Origin: Pseudomonadota bacterium | Lineage (GTDB): Bacteria; Hydrothermota; 32-111; QNBC01 | Assembly: GCA_011682715.1 (NCBI GenBank) | Contig: JAACEC010000136.1 | Span: forward strand, 1-5,642 | Reading direction: 5' to 3' | Length of the DNA stretch: 5,642 nt | Shown here: in pieces, positions 1-5,642 of the stretch | How positions within the stretch are numbered: position 1 is the stretch's first letter | Layout of the letters: each line of letters begins with the position of its first letter | Made by a program: the position numbers and the translations under genes | The notes under the pieces: generated by a model | Databases searched by the model: none | Told to the model about the DNA's origin: nothing | Seen by the model: the letters and a program-made list of their open reading frames with translations, nothing else

Positions 1-286
1 GGGACGATTTACATTTATGACTTTGACAGTTCCGATAACCTATATCATCTGAAGGCTTAATCCCGATAACGGGCAATTAAGCTGGACGACTACAGCTTAT
101 AATACTTCTTCTGCCGACAACATAGTCATCACTGATAACGGAAATGTGATTACATTTGTGGCCCAGGATAGCATAGCAAGAATAAATTATTCAAACCAAC
201 AAATAATATGGAAAATCAACGTTGATTGTGATAAGAGCAAACTTATCGACAATAACGGTAATTTGATTGTAATAAATTATCACTAA
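1..286 (+). pseudogene. PQQ-like beta-propeller protein, 3' end, frame broken near position 58
   Basis: The gene enters from the left edge, so only its C-terminal part is visible. Frame 1 reads GTIYIYDFDSSDNLYHLKA and meets TAA at 58-60. Frame 2 continues the same kind of protein from about 56 (LNPDNGQLSW) to TAA at 284-286. Upstream of 53, frame 2 reads as unrelated residues and has TGA at 50-52, so the coding frame really does switch. Joined, the two pieces give about 95 residues with the repeat pattern of PQQ-like/WD-type propeller blades: a strand, then D-N-G-N or N-P-D-N-G turns, then a closing Trp (LSW, later IIWKI). The DNGN turn recurs at about 169-180 and the NNGN turn at about 250-261. 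The function of the full protein cannot be told; such propellers are often exported or surface proteins. The break could be a real mutation (one extra base or two missing bases near 55-60) or an assembly error. If real, the protein loses about its last 75 residues. Confidence 0.6.
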
Positions 287-351
287 CATTGCCTTTACCA
301 CGTTGGGTAATTAATCGATTGGAATATTTTTTCTTTACAACTAAAATACGA

Positions 352-380
352 TTGTCATTTTTTTGATTTTTATTTATAAT
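352..380 (+). promoter_or_regulatory. Sigma-70-like promoter for glpK and probably the whole operon
   Basis: A -35 box TTGTCA (352-357) lies 17 bp from a perfect -10 box TATAAT (375-380). The spacer is very T-rich. Transcription would start near 386-388, giving an untranslated leader of only about 14 bases that contains little besides the GGAGG site. This leaves no room for a riboswitch or attenuator. The site lies in the 114-bp gap between the broken upstream gene and glpK and is the only good promoter I see in the window, so it may drive all five downstream genes. It resembles a housekeeping promoter; I see no ECF-type GGAAC -35 element here. Confidence 0.7.
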
Positions 381-391
381 AACAGGAGATT

Positions 392-396
392 GGAGG
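392..396 (+). promoter_or_regulatory. Ribosome binding site of glpK
   Basis: GGAGG followed by TAAT places the strong Shine-Dalgarno core four bases before the ATG at 401. It supports that ATG as the start. A second AGGAG at 384-388 would lie at or just upstream of the predicted transcript start and is probably not used. Confidence 0.75.
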
Positions 397-400
397 TAAT

Positions 401-1834
401 ATGAATTACTATTTGGCAATTGATTCGGGAACAAGTTCCGTTCGTTCCATTATATTCGATTCGGACTTCGGAATAGTTTCCATTGCGCAAGAAGAACTCC
501 CGCTAATTTACCCAGAAAACGGTTGGGTAGAACAAGATCCGTATGATATTATAGAACTTCAGAACAAAACGATACACGATGTTTTAGAAACTGCGAAAAT
601 TTCTGCAGGTGAAATCATCGCCTGTGGTATAACAAACCAGAGGGAAACTACAATTATATGGGACAAAACAACAGGTGAGCCGATATACAATGCAATTGTC
701 TGGCAGGACAGACGCACCGCCGACATCATCGAATCGCTAAAGAATAAATATACCCATATGATTAGGGGAAAAACCGGATTGGTCCCGGATCCCTATTTTT
801 CGGCATCCAAGATAAAGTGGATACTTGATAGGTTTAACGGTGACAAAGACGAACTTGCATTCGGGACCGTGGACAGCTGGATAATGTATAACATGCTCGA
901 AGGACATCCGCACCAAACGGACTATTCCAACGCATCTCGAACGATGTTATTTGATATAATCAATCTAAAATGGGATGAAGAGTTACTGAATCTCTTTAGC
1001 ATACCCAAAACTATTCTGCCGAATGTTCTTGACTCAAATGCAAATTTCGGTAATATTGAAGTGAACGGTTTTCACATTCCCATAAGAGGGGTCCTCGGGG
1101 ACCAGCAGGCAGCATTGTTCGGACATAAAGCGGTTTCGCCGGGTGATGTCAAGGTTACATACGGAACAGGTGCTTTTATACTTTTCAATACGGGCAATTT
1201 TCCTGTTCTTTCACAAAATAATCTCCTAACAACAATCGCATGGGTAAAGTACGGAAAACCAACATACGCCCTTGAAGGTTCCGTTTTCATTGCCGGTGCC
1301 GTTATTCAATGGCTTCGAGATAAACTTAATTTTTTTGAGAAGAGTGCGGAATCGGAATTATTGGCATCAAATTCGGGACAAAGCAGCGGTGTTTACTTTA
1401 TTCCCGCATTTGTAGGACTCGGTGCTCCCTATTGGCAACCCAATGCGAGAGGGGTAATATTCGGGCTCACACGAGACACGGGAAAAGCCGAAATTACAAG
1501 AGCTGCCCTCGAAGGGGTAGCTTACCTCGTTAACGATATGTTAACGGCTATGACCGGTGACACGGAAAGTAAAATTCACAAACTATTCGTCGACGGAGGA
1601 ATGAGTAAAAATGATCTCTTTTTGCAGTTCCAATCGGATATCTCGGATATTATTGTTGAAAGACCGGTAAATATAGAGGTTACGGCTCTGGGATCCGTTC
1701 TTATGGCTTCGGGCAGCGATGAGTTCACACCAAAGATAGCAAAGGAATTTAAGCCATTAATGAGAACGGATGAGAAGAAAAGGAAATTGGACGGATGGAA
1801 AAATTATATGGAAAAAATTATCAAGAAGGACTGA
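401..1834 (+). CDS. glpK: Glycerol kinase (FGGY carbohydrate kinase family)
   Basis: Cytoplasmic enzyme of 477 residues that phosphorylates glycerol with ATP to give sn-glycerol 3-phosphate, for glycerol catabolism or phospholipid synthesis. Seen in order: the N-terminal phosphate loop D8-S-G-T-S-S; GWVEQDP at 41-47; the glycerol-binding ITNQRETT with R81/E82; VWQDRRT with W101; DPYFS with Y132; the catalytic base D234 in GDQQAALFG; the nucleotide-binding TYGTG at 253-257; GLGAPYW at 339-345; and VDGG at 397-400 with N404. All expected catalytic residues are present. Compared from memory with E. coli GlpK (about 502 residues), two regions are shorter. The loop before IPIRG (about 217-226) lacks the Gly-rich stretch and the Arg used to bind fructose 1,6-bisphosphate. 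About nine residues are missing after EVTALG (residues 426-450). Inhibition by FBP or IIA-Glc as in E. coli is therefore doubtful. The start is fixed by GGAGG. No glpF or glpD is visible; the next gene begins one base after the stop. Confidence 0.93.
   Translation: MNYYLAIDSGTSSVRSIIFDSDFGIVSIAQEELPLIYPENGWVEQDPYDIIELQNKTIHDVLETAKISAGEIIACGITNQRETTIIWDKTTGEPIYNAIVWQDRRTADIIESLKNKYTHMIRGKTGLVPDPYFSASKIKWILDRFNGDKDELAFGTVDSWIMYNMLEGHPHQTDYSNASRTMLFDIINLKWDEELLNLFSIPKTILPNVLDSNANFGNIEVNGFHIPIRGVLGDQQAALFGHKAVSPGDVKVTYGTGAFILFNTGNFPVLSQNNLLTTIAWVKYGKPTYALEGSVFIAGAVIQWLRDKLNFFEKSAESELLASNSGQSSGVYFIPAFVGLGAPYWQPNARGVIFGLTRDTGKAEITRAALEGVAYLVNDMLTAMTGDTESKIHKLFVDGGMSKNDLFLQFQSDISDIIVERPVNIEVTALGSVLMASGSDEFTPKIAKEFKPLMRTDEKKRKLDGWKNYMEKIIKKD
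1826..1830 (+). promoter_or_regulatory. Ribosome binding site that sets the start of the FG-GAP/UnbV gene
   Basis: AAGGA lies five bases before the ATG at 1836, inside the last codons of glpK. It decides for this start over an in-frame ATG at 1770, which would add 22 highly charged residues in front of an otherwise clean signal peptide. Confidence 0.65.
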
Positions 1835-1835
1835 T

Positions 1836-4262
1836 ATGAAAAGAATATTAATATTTTTAGTAATTGCATTTACTTCTACACATACTTTTATATATGCATC
1901 GGACATCAATAGATACTACAAATACGGTGAATTTAATAAGTACATACGATATGCATTAAAGAAAAAGAATAATTCTCTATACGGCAAGATCGGGAAATCT
2001 TATTTTTTTACTGGTGATTACAAAAAGGCAATGAAATACCTCTCCCTCGCATATGAAAAAACCGGGGATATCGATCTTATCAACTTCTATACGAAATGCA
2101 AAATAAAACTTGATGACAGTGTATCCATCAAAAATCGGATAAAAAGTTACATTGTTAAAGATAACTACGATACACTAACACTTGGTTTCTTTTATTCCCT
2201 TCATACGGAGAACACAATGTTATCCGATTATGTTGACTCGATTCATTTAAAATTCCCATCTACAAAATTATCGTATGTTGCCGAGAAAAATCTACTCTAT
2301 AACGGACTGTCTTCTGTCTCTGCAGAAAACAACCCCGATTCTTTTCTTTTGAATTTTTTATCAAGGTATCAAGATACATATATCTATAATGAGGCGCTTA
2401 TTATATACGATAAATACCTGTTCAAATCGAAGAAAAGAAAACAGATCCATAATATTTTGCATGATTCTCTTGCAAGTATCGAAACAAAATCAATTGTAAT
2501 AGAGAGCCTACTTGACCTTAATTATAGCAGAAAAAAGATGAATAAAATCTTAATATCCGGTTTAAAAGATTCTCTTAAAAAACCTGATTTTACAGATAAA
2601 AACGAGTGGAACATGAGAAAAAGACAAACAACCATTCGTTTGAAACTCGATTTGGCAAGGCTGTTTCTAAAAAGAGGATATGCCAAAAAGGCACTTTATT
2701 ACTTAGACGAGGCTGAAGCCTATACATTACCGTATCTCCCCAAAATGACATATCGGCAATCCGTAGATTATTACAAATCCATTGCCTGTTTAAAATCAGG
2801 TAAGTACAAAGATGCTCGGATTACTATTAGTAACGGGCTTATCTGCGGCGGGAAATATGACACGAAACTAAAAAAATTGTATAAAAGAAATTTTCCCGGT
2901 TCTCCACTCACATACGCTAAAAAACTCAACGACTATCATGGTCCCGTTTTTCGTAACGCAACAAGAACAAAAGGATTAAAAGACATAAAGGGATATCGTA
3001 TAGCGGCAGGCGATATAAATAGTGACGGTTATCCCGACCTTCTTATAGACGGAAGGTTGTTTTTAAACAAGAGAGGGTTAAAATTCATTGATGTAACAGA
3101 GAGAGTCGGGCTTGAAACAGACTATTCCGATCACTTTTTCTTTACCGATTTTAACAATGACGGGAGAGAAGATATTCTGCTTGCAAATCATAAAAACGGT
3201 ATTACGATTTACGAAAACGACGATAATGGAGTATTTCGAATCGTATGGAAAGATTCATCGATAAAAAATTATTCGATGATTGCACCTGTCAACTACAATA
3301 ACGATCATTATCCGGATATTCTTATTACTTCGGCTGATTCTACCAGGGAAAAACTTACAATACTCATAAATAACGATAGTTTTCATTTTAGACAAAAGGA
3401 ATACCCTTTCCCCAATGCCGATAAAGTGAGCGGGATTTCGGTTTTCGATAATTTCGTTTATGTTGCAATGTCCAATCTAACAAAGAACTCCATGATCACA
3501 TTTAATAGAAATTCGATTAAGGATTATGCAACTTCTCTTCATGTCGCAGGAATAAATCATGACGGATGGTGGGGCGGTCCCTTCTCCGGAGACATCAACA
3601 ACGACGGTAAAATCGACCTCGTTTCCTGCAACACAAACACTCCCGAGAATATATCAAATTGCGACATGACGAACATCTATCTTCGGGGAAAAGACAATTA
3701 CAAGGACATCTTTTCGAAAACGGGGATTCCGTACGATAATGACAATATAAATCCGATTCTCGGTGATTTTAACAATGACGGTTACGATGACCTTTTTGTT
3801 ACTTCCCGTAAAAATTCGCATATATATTTGAACAACGGAAACGGAACATTTTCCGATATAACATATCTCTCCGGGGCAAGAATTAGCAATTCTTACGGTG
3901 CTATAAGCATCGATTTTGACAGAGACGGCGATCAGGATCTAATTCTTTGCTCCCCCGAGGGAGTACAATTGCTCGAAAACATAAGAAAAAATACAAACAC
4001 ATACTTTAATTTGCAAATTATAGGAACAAAATCGGGAAGCGACGCATTTGGCACTAAAGCCATACTGTACTTCAATGATTTTAAAATAACAAAATTCATA
4101 CATACAATTGACGGAATCGGTAATCAAACAGACAGAATACTGCATTTCGGTTTAAATCTCGACTACGGACCCATTAGAAAAGTAAAAATCATCTTCCCTT
4201 CGGGAAAAGTCACATATCTTTACAATGTAAAACGCGGAGGAATTCTGAAAATCCATGAATAA
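1836..4262 (+). CDS. Exported TPR / FG-GAP (VCBS) beta-propeller protein with UnbV (ASPIC) C-terminal domain
   Basis: Protein of 808 residues; precise function unknown. Residues 1-21 (MKRILIFLVIAF...IYA, then SD) form a signal peptide, so it should be exported. Residues 22-365 are mostly helical, with TPR-like units at about 46-80, 268-300 and 308-335 (for example GDYKKAMKYLSLA and GYAKKALYYLDEA). Residues 386-715 carry Ca-binding FG-GAP loops: DINSDGYPD (393), DFNNDGRED (438), NYNNDHYPD (486), DINNDGKID (586), DFNNDGYDD (644) and DFDRDGDQD (693). They are linked by strands of the type LFLN...FIDVTERVGL and IYLNNGNGTFSDIT. A loopless seventh repeat sits at about 530-560. Residues 722-808 match the UnbV/ASPIC domain (IGTKSGSDAFG, LHFGL, IIFPSGKV, then a short C-terminal strand). 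Proteins of this CRTAC1-like build are usually secreted or periplasmic, and TPR fusions are common in environmental bacteria; their ligands are mostly unknown. There is one base between the glpK stop and this ATG, so the two are almost certainly co-transcribed. No lipobox or sorting tail is seen. Confidence 0.88.
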   Translation: MKRILIFLVIAFTSTHTFIYASDINRYYKYGEFNKYIRYALKKKNNSLYGKIGKSYFFTGDYKKAMKYLSLAYEKTGDIDLINFYTKCKIKLDDSVSIKNRIKSYIVKDNYDTLTLGFFYSLHTENTMLSDYVDSIHLKFPSTKLSYVAEKNLLYNGLSSVSAENNPDSFLLNFLSRYQDTYIYNEALIIYDKYLFKSKKRKQIHNILHDSLASIETKSIVIESLLDLNYSRKKMNKILISGLKDSLKKPDFTDKNEWNMRKRQTTIRLKLDLARLFLKRGYAKKALYYLDEAEAYTLPYLPKMTYRQSVDYYKSIACLKSGKYKDARITISNGLICGGKYDTKLKKLYKRNFPGSPLTYAKKLNDYHGPVFRNATRTKGLKDIKGYRIAAGDINSDGYPDLLIDGRLFLNKRGLKFIDVTERVGLETDYSDHFFFTDFNNDGREDILLANHKNGITIYENDDNGVFRIVWKDSSIKNYSMIAPVNYNNDHYPDILITSADSTREKLTILINNDSFHFRQKEYPFPNADKVSGISVFDNFVYVAMSNLTKNSMITFNRNSIKDYATSLHVAGINHDGWWGGPFSGDINNDGKIDLVSCNTNTPENISNCDMTNIYLRGKDNYKDIFSKTGIPYDNDNINPILGDFNNDGYDDLFVTSRKNSHIYLNNGNGTFSDITYLSGARISNSYGAISIDFDRDGDQDLILCSPEGVQLLENIRKNTNTYFNLQIIGTKSGSDAFGTKAILYFNDFKITKFIHTIDGIGNQTDRILHFGLNLDYGPIRKVKIIFPSGKVTYLYNVKRGGILKIHE

Positions 4263-4287
4263 AATCATCGGGTAATTTGTATTCATT

Positions 4288-4809
4288 ATGGAAAGCGATA
4301 ACGAACTGTTTTTAAACACGATAAACGGAGATATGAAATCATTTGATAAATTGGTGGATCGATATATGAAAAAGGCATATTTCTTCGCTTACGGATATGT
4401 GGGAGACAAAGAAGCCGCCCGAGATCTTTCTCAGGATGCTTTTGTAAAGGTATACAAAGAGCGAAGTCGTTTTAATCCCGACTACAACTTTGGCACATGG
4501 TTTTTTACCGTTTTACGCAATACCTGTTTGAATTACATAAAGAGAAGAAATATCCACCCCTTTGTGAGTATGAACAATACATATTCGTACAAGGGAAATA
4601 ATGAAGACGACAAAATAGATATGGCAAAGGCTCTTCATATGCTGAATGAGAGGGATAAGGAACTCTTGACGCTGAAATATTTCGACGGATTTTCCTATGA
4701 GGAGATCTCTCAAATTCTCGGAATCCCTATGGGAAGCGTTATGTCCGGTTTGTTCTATGCAAAGAAAAGAATGAAAGAGGTGATTGAGAGGCTCTATAAT
4801 GAACCATGA
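4288..4809 (+). CDS. RNA polymerase sigma factor, ECF (sigma-70 family, RpoE-like)
   Basis: Protein of 173 residues with the two-domain layout of an ECF sigma factor, which directs RNA polymerase to a small regulon. Region 2 spans about residues 8-88. It begins with the usual helix (ELFLNTINGDMKSFDKLVDRY), then has the core-binding DLSQDAFVKVY (46-56) and the -10-recognising FGTWFFTVLRN...NYIKRRN (68-88). A poorly conserved linker (89-112) follows. Region 4 at about 113-168 has the helix-turn-helix LNERDKELLTLKYFDGFSYEEISQILGIPMGSVMSGL..AKKRM. The recognition helix reads MSGLFYAKKR where many relatives have an Arg at the Gly position. No Shine-Dalgarno site is visible before this ATG; in-frame TAA at 4273 and the normal family N-terminus make 4288 the best start. 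The gene lies 25 bp after the UnbV gene and overlaps the anti-sigma gene by 11 bp. The ECF subgroup cannot be assigned by eye. Confidence 0.92.
   Translation: MESDNELFLNTINGDMKSFDKLVDRYMKKAYFFAYGYVGDKEAARDLSQDAFVKVYKERSRFNPDYNFGTWFFTVLRNTCLNYIKRRNIHPFVSMNNTYSYKGNNEDDKIDMAKALHMLNERDKELLTLKYFDGFSYEEISQILGIPMGSVMSGLFYAKKRMKEVIERLYNEP
4786..4791 (+). promoter_or_regulatory. Ribosome binding site of the anti-sigma gene, inside the sigma gene
   Basis: GAGAGG lies seven bases before ATG 4799, within the last codons of the sigma gene. It supports ATG 4799 rather than an in-frame TTG at 4784, which would add five residues and has no ribosome binding site of its own. Ribosomes finishing the sigma gene (stop 4807-4809) can restart here. 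Confidence 0.6.
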
Positions 4810-5245
4810 TTATTATAAAATTTTAATAGAAAAAAAGATAGGCGGCATGATATCGGATAGTGAATTGCTCGAATTGAGCGAACATTTGAAATCATGCGAA
4901 GAATGTAAACACGATCTGGAGGAGGCGGAAAAGATGAACAAATTACTGTCCGGTTATAAATATAAATCTCCCGAAGACAGGTTGTGGGAAAATTACAAAA
5001 GCAATATATACACAAGAATCGAGAGGGGTATCGGATGGATTTTCTTTTCAATCGGAGCAATCATCCTTTTGATAGCATCCGCTTTTTATTTCATAAAGGA
5101 TTTCTTACTGGATAACAGTGTCCCGATTATTATACGAATCGGTGTTTCCCTTTTGATAGTCGGTCTTGTGATTTTACTTGTTTCCATTATTCGGGAGCGT
5201 ATTTTCTTCAACAAAAACGAACGATATAAGGAGGTAAAAAAATGA
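4799..5245 (+). CDS. Putative membrane anti-sigma factor with zinc-finger (zf-HC2/ZAS-like) motif and two membrane helices
   Basis: Protein of 148 residues. The N-terminal cytoplasmic part (about 1-78) holds H29-x3-C33-x2-C36 (HLKSCEEC) in a helical setting, the signature of the zinc-binding anti-sigma domain that holds an ECF sigma inactive. LWENYKSNIYTRIE at 62-75 resembles the juxtamembrane helix common in this family. Two hydrophobic helices follow: about 79-98 (GWIFFSIGAIILLIASAFYF) and about 109-131 (rich in I, V and L). They are separated by only about ten residues, and a Lys/Arg-rich tail (132-148) comes after. With the N-terminus inside, the tail should also be inside, leaving almost no extracytoplasmic sensor domain. 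Its position directly after the sigma gene, with an 11-bp overlap, strongly supports the pairing. It could be another zf-HC2 membrane protein, but the context makes anti-sigma the likely role. The stop overlaps the next gene's ATG (ATGA). Confidence 0.85.
   Translation: MNHDYYKILIEKKIGGMISDSELLELSEHLKSCEECKHDLEEAEKMNKLLSGYKYKSPEDRLWENYKSNIYTRIERGIGWIFFSIGAIILLIASAFYFIKDFLLDNSVPIIIRIGVSLLIVGLVILLVSIIRERIFFNKNERYKEVKK
5228..5234 (+). promoter_or_regulatory. Strong ribosome binding site of the YbjQ-family gene
   Basis: AAGGAGG, followed by TAAAAAA, lies seven bases before ATG 5242. This is essentially the full anti-Shine-Dalgarno complement at ideal spacing and the strongest site in the window. 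It lies inside the last codons of the anti-sigma gene (KEVKK). Confidence 0.85.
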
Positions 5246-5556
5246 TACTTACAACCGTCGATCATATAGAAGGAAAAAAAATCATAAAAACATTGGGTTT
5301 GGTCAAAGGAAATACAATAAGGGCACGGCATATCGGACATGATATAATTGCTAAGTTTAAAAATGTTGTGGGGGGAGAAATCAGCGATTATACGAAGATG
5401 ATAGCCGAAGCAAGAGAACAGGCAATTGATCGAATGATAGACAACGCCAAAAGTATGGGTGCAAATGCAATTGTTGGAGTTAGATTTACCACTTCAAGTG
5501 TAATGCAAGGAGCTGCGGAACTGTTGGCATACGGGACTGCCGTTGTTATCGAGTAG
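5242..5556 (+). CDS. UPF0145 / YbjQ-family protein (putative metal-binding, function unknown)
   Basis: Small cytoplasmic protein of 104 residues, the usual length of the YbjQ (UPF0145, DUF74) family. Family features seen: the N-terminal strand ILTTVDHIEGKKI, then LGLVKGNTIRA, VVGGEISDYTKMIAEAREQAIDRMIDNAKSMG (conserved GG...Y and AR..A....M..A..LG pattern), the hallmark GANAIVGVRF at 73-82, and a closing strand YGTAVVIE. There is no signal peptide or membrane helix. Members are often labelled heavy-metal-binding and are believed to form ring-like oligomers, but their biochemical role is not established. This one has no Cys and only three His (8, 30, 33), so a thiol metal site is excluded. The ATGA overlap with the anti-sigma stop and the strong AAGGAGG suggest translational coupling with high output. 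Its place in the sigma/anti-sigma cluster suggests a stress or envelope role, by inference only. Confidence 0.88.
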   Translation: MILTTVDHIEGKKIIKTLGLVKGNTIRARHIGHDIIAKFKNVVGGEISDYTKMIAEAREQAIDRMIDNAKSMGANAIVGVRFTTSSVMQGAAELLAYGTAVVIE

Positions 5557-5642
5557 ACTTTTTCTTATGCTTAAAAAATTTGCTTTTTACGGAAAGATAT
5601 TCATCTCCCCTTAACATACTTTTTATATGATCTACGGAAGAT
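5546..5642 (-). CDS. Possible C-terminal end of a convergent gene, product unknown (partial)
   Basis: Reading the minus strand from the right edge, one frame stays open for 31 codons to TAA (plus-strand TTA at 5546-5548). It begins SSVDHIKSMLRGDEYLSV and ends in a basic tail (KHKKKSTR). The composition looks like a real protein C-terminus: mixed charged and hydrophobic residues, then a Lys-rich end. The other minus frames stop early (TGA or TAG) and the plus-strand frames give low-complexity F/L-rich peptides, so this is the best reading of the last 86 bases. The stop would overlap the end of the YbjQ-family gene by 11 bp, tail to tail. I do not recognise the family from this piece. An open frame of this length can arise by chance in AT-rich DNA, so the call is tentative. 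Confidence 0.45.
   Translation of the reverse strand, partial: SSVDHIKSMLRGDEYLSVKSKFFKHKKKSTR

Noticed and set aside
295..336. Weak hairpin TTACC-ACGTTG-GGTAA followed later by a T-rich run, as a terminator for the broken upstream gene
   Set aside because: The stem is only five pairs and the T-run begins about 16 bases after it, so it does not look like an intrinsic terminator.
243..434. Minus-strand 63-codon open frame across the glpK promoter
   Set aside because: It covers the promoter and the end of the propeller gene, is rich in Asn/Lys/Gln as expected of AT-rich noncoding DNA, and shows no family features.
1072..1290. Minus-strand open frame inside glpK
   Set aside because: It is opposite a highly conserved part of glycerol kinase (GDQQAALFG to YALEGS) and is a shadow of that coding.
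1770..1835. Upstream in-frame ATG that would extend the FG-GAP/UnbV protein by 22 residues
   Set aside because: It would bury the signal peptide behind a charged stretch that is glpK coding sequence in another frame, and ATG 1836 has AAGGA at good spacing.
4219..4287. Possible internal promoter before the sigma gene (TTTACA at 4219-4224; TAAAAT at 4260-4265)
   Set aside because: The two hexamers are 35 bp apart, and neither has a partner box at 16-18 bp.
4784..4798. TTG start for the anti-sigma gene, five codons earlier
   Set aside because: No ribosome binding site precedes it, while ATG 4799 has GAGAGG seven bases upstream.
4794..5340. Minus-strand open frames opposite the anti-sigma and YbjQ-family genes
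   Set aside because: Both lie opposite clear coding genes and have compositions (runs of Pro, Phe, Cys) typical of antisense reading.
5572..5589. TAAAAA-ATTTGC-TTTTTA inverted repeat after the YbjQ-family gene
   Set aside because: The stem is A/T only and is expected by chance here; it also lies inside the probable minus-strand coding end. No clear terminator is visible.

Overview
This is an AT-rich, gene-dense bacterial window. Five complete genes lie on the + strand, flanked by the broken 3' end of an upstream gene and, at the right edge, the probable tail of a convergent gene. The Shine-Dalgarno sites, the sigma-70-like promoter, the ECF sigma/anti-sigma pair and an exported FG-GAP/UnbV protein all point to a bacterium. 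The export of a large beta-propeller lacking an obvious wall anchor fits a diderm, but I cannot name the phylum from this sequence.

Layout. Positions 1-286 hold the C-terminal end of a PQQ-like beta-propeller protein whose reading frame breaks near position 58. Positions 287-400 are a short intergenic region with a near-consensus promoter (TTGTCA, 17 bp spacer, TATAAT) and a GGAGG ribosome binding site. The genes that follow are glycerol kinase (401-1834), a secreted TPR / seven-bladed FG-GAP propeller / UnbV protein (1836-4262), an ECF-type sigma factor (4288-4809), a two-helix membrane anti-sigma factor with a zinc-binding motif (4799-5246 region, ending at 5245) and a UPF0145/YbjQ-family protein (5242-5556). 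At 5546-5642 the minus strand carries an open frame that looks like the 3' end of a gene converging on the YbjQ-family gene.

How the genes may work together. The spacings are 1 bp, 25 bp, an 11-bp overlap and a 4-bp ATGA overlap, with no convincing terminator between them. One transcript from the promoter at 352-380 could therefore carry all five. The sigma, anti-sigma and YbjQ-family genes form the tightest block, and their Shine-Dalgarno strength rises from none visible, to GAGAGG, to AAGGAGG. The most interesting reading is that the YbjQ-family protein is a third member of the sigma/anti-sigma switch. The anti-sigma has almost no extracytoplasmic domain, so its signal probably comes from the membrane or cytoplasm. 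This is inference. The link between glycerol kinase, the exported propeller and the sigma module may be no more than co-transcription.
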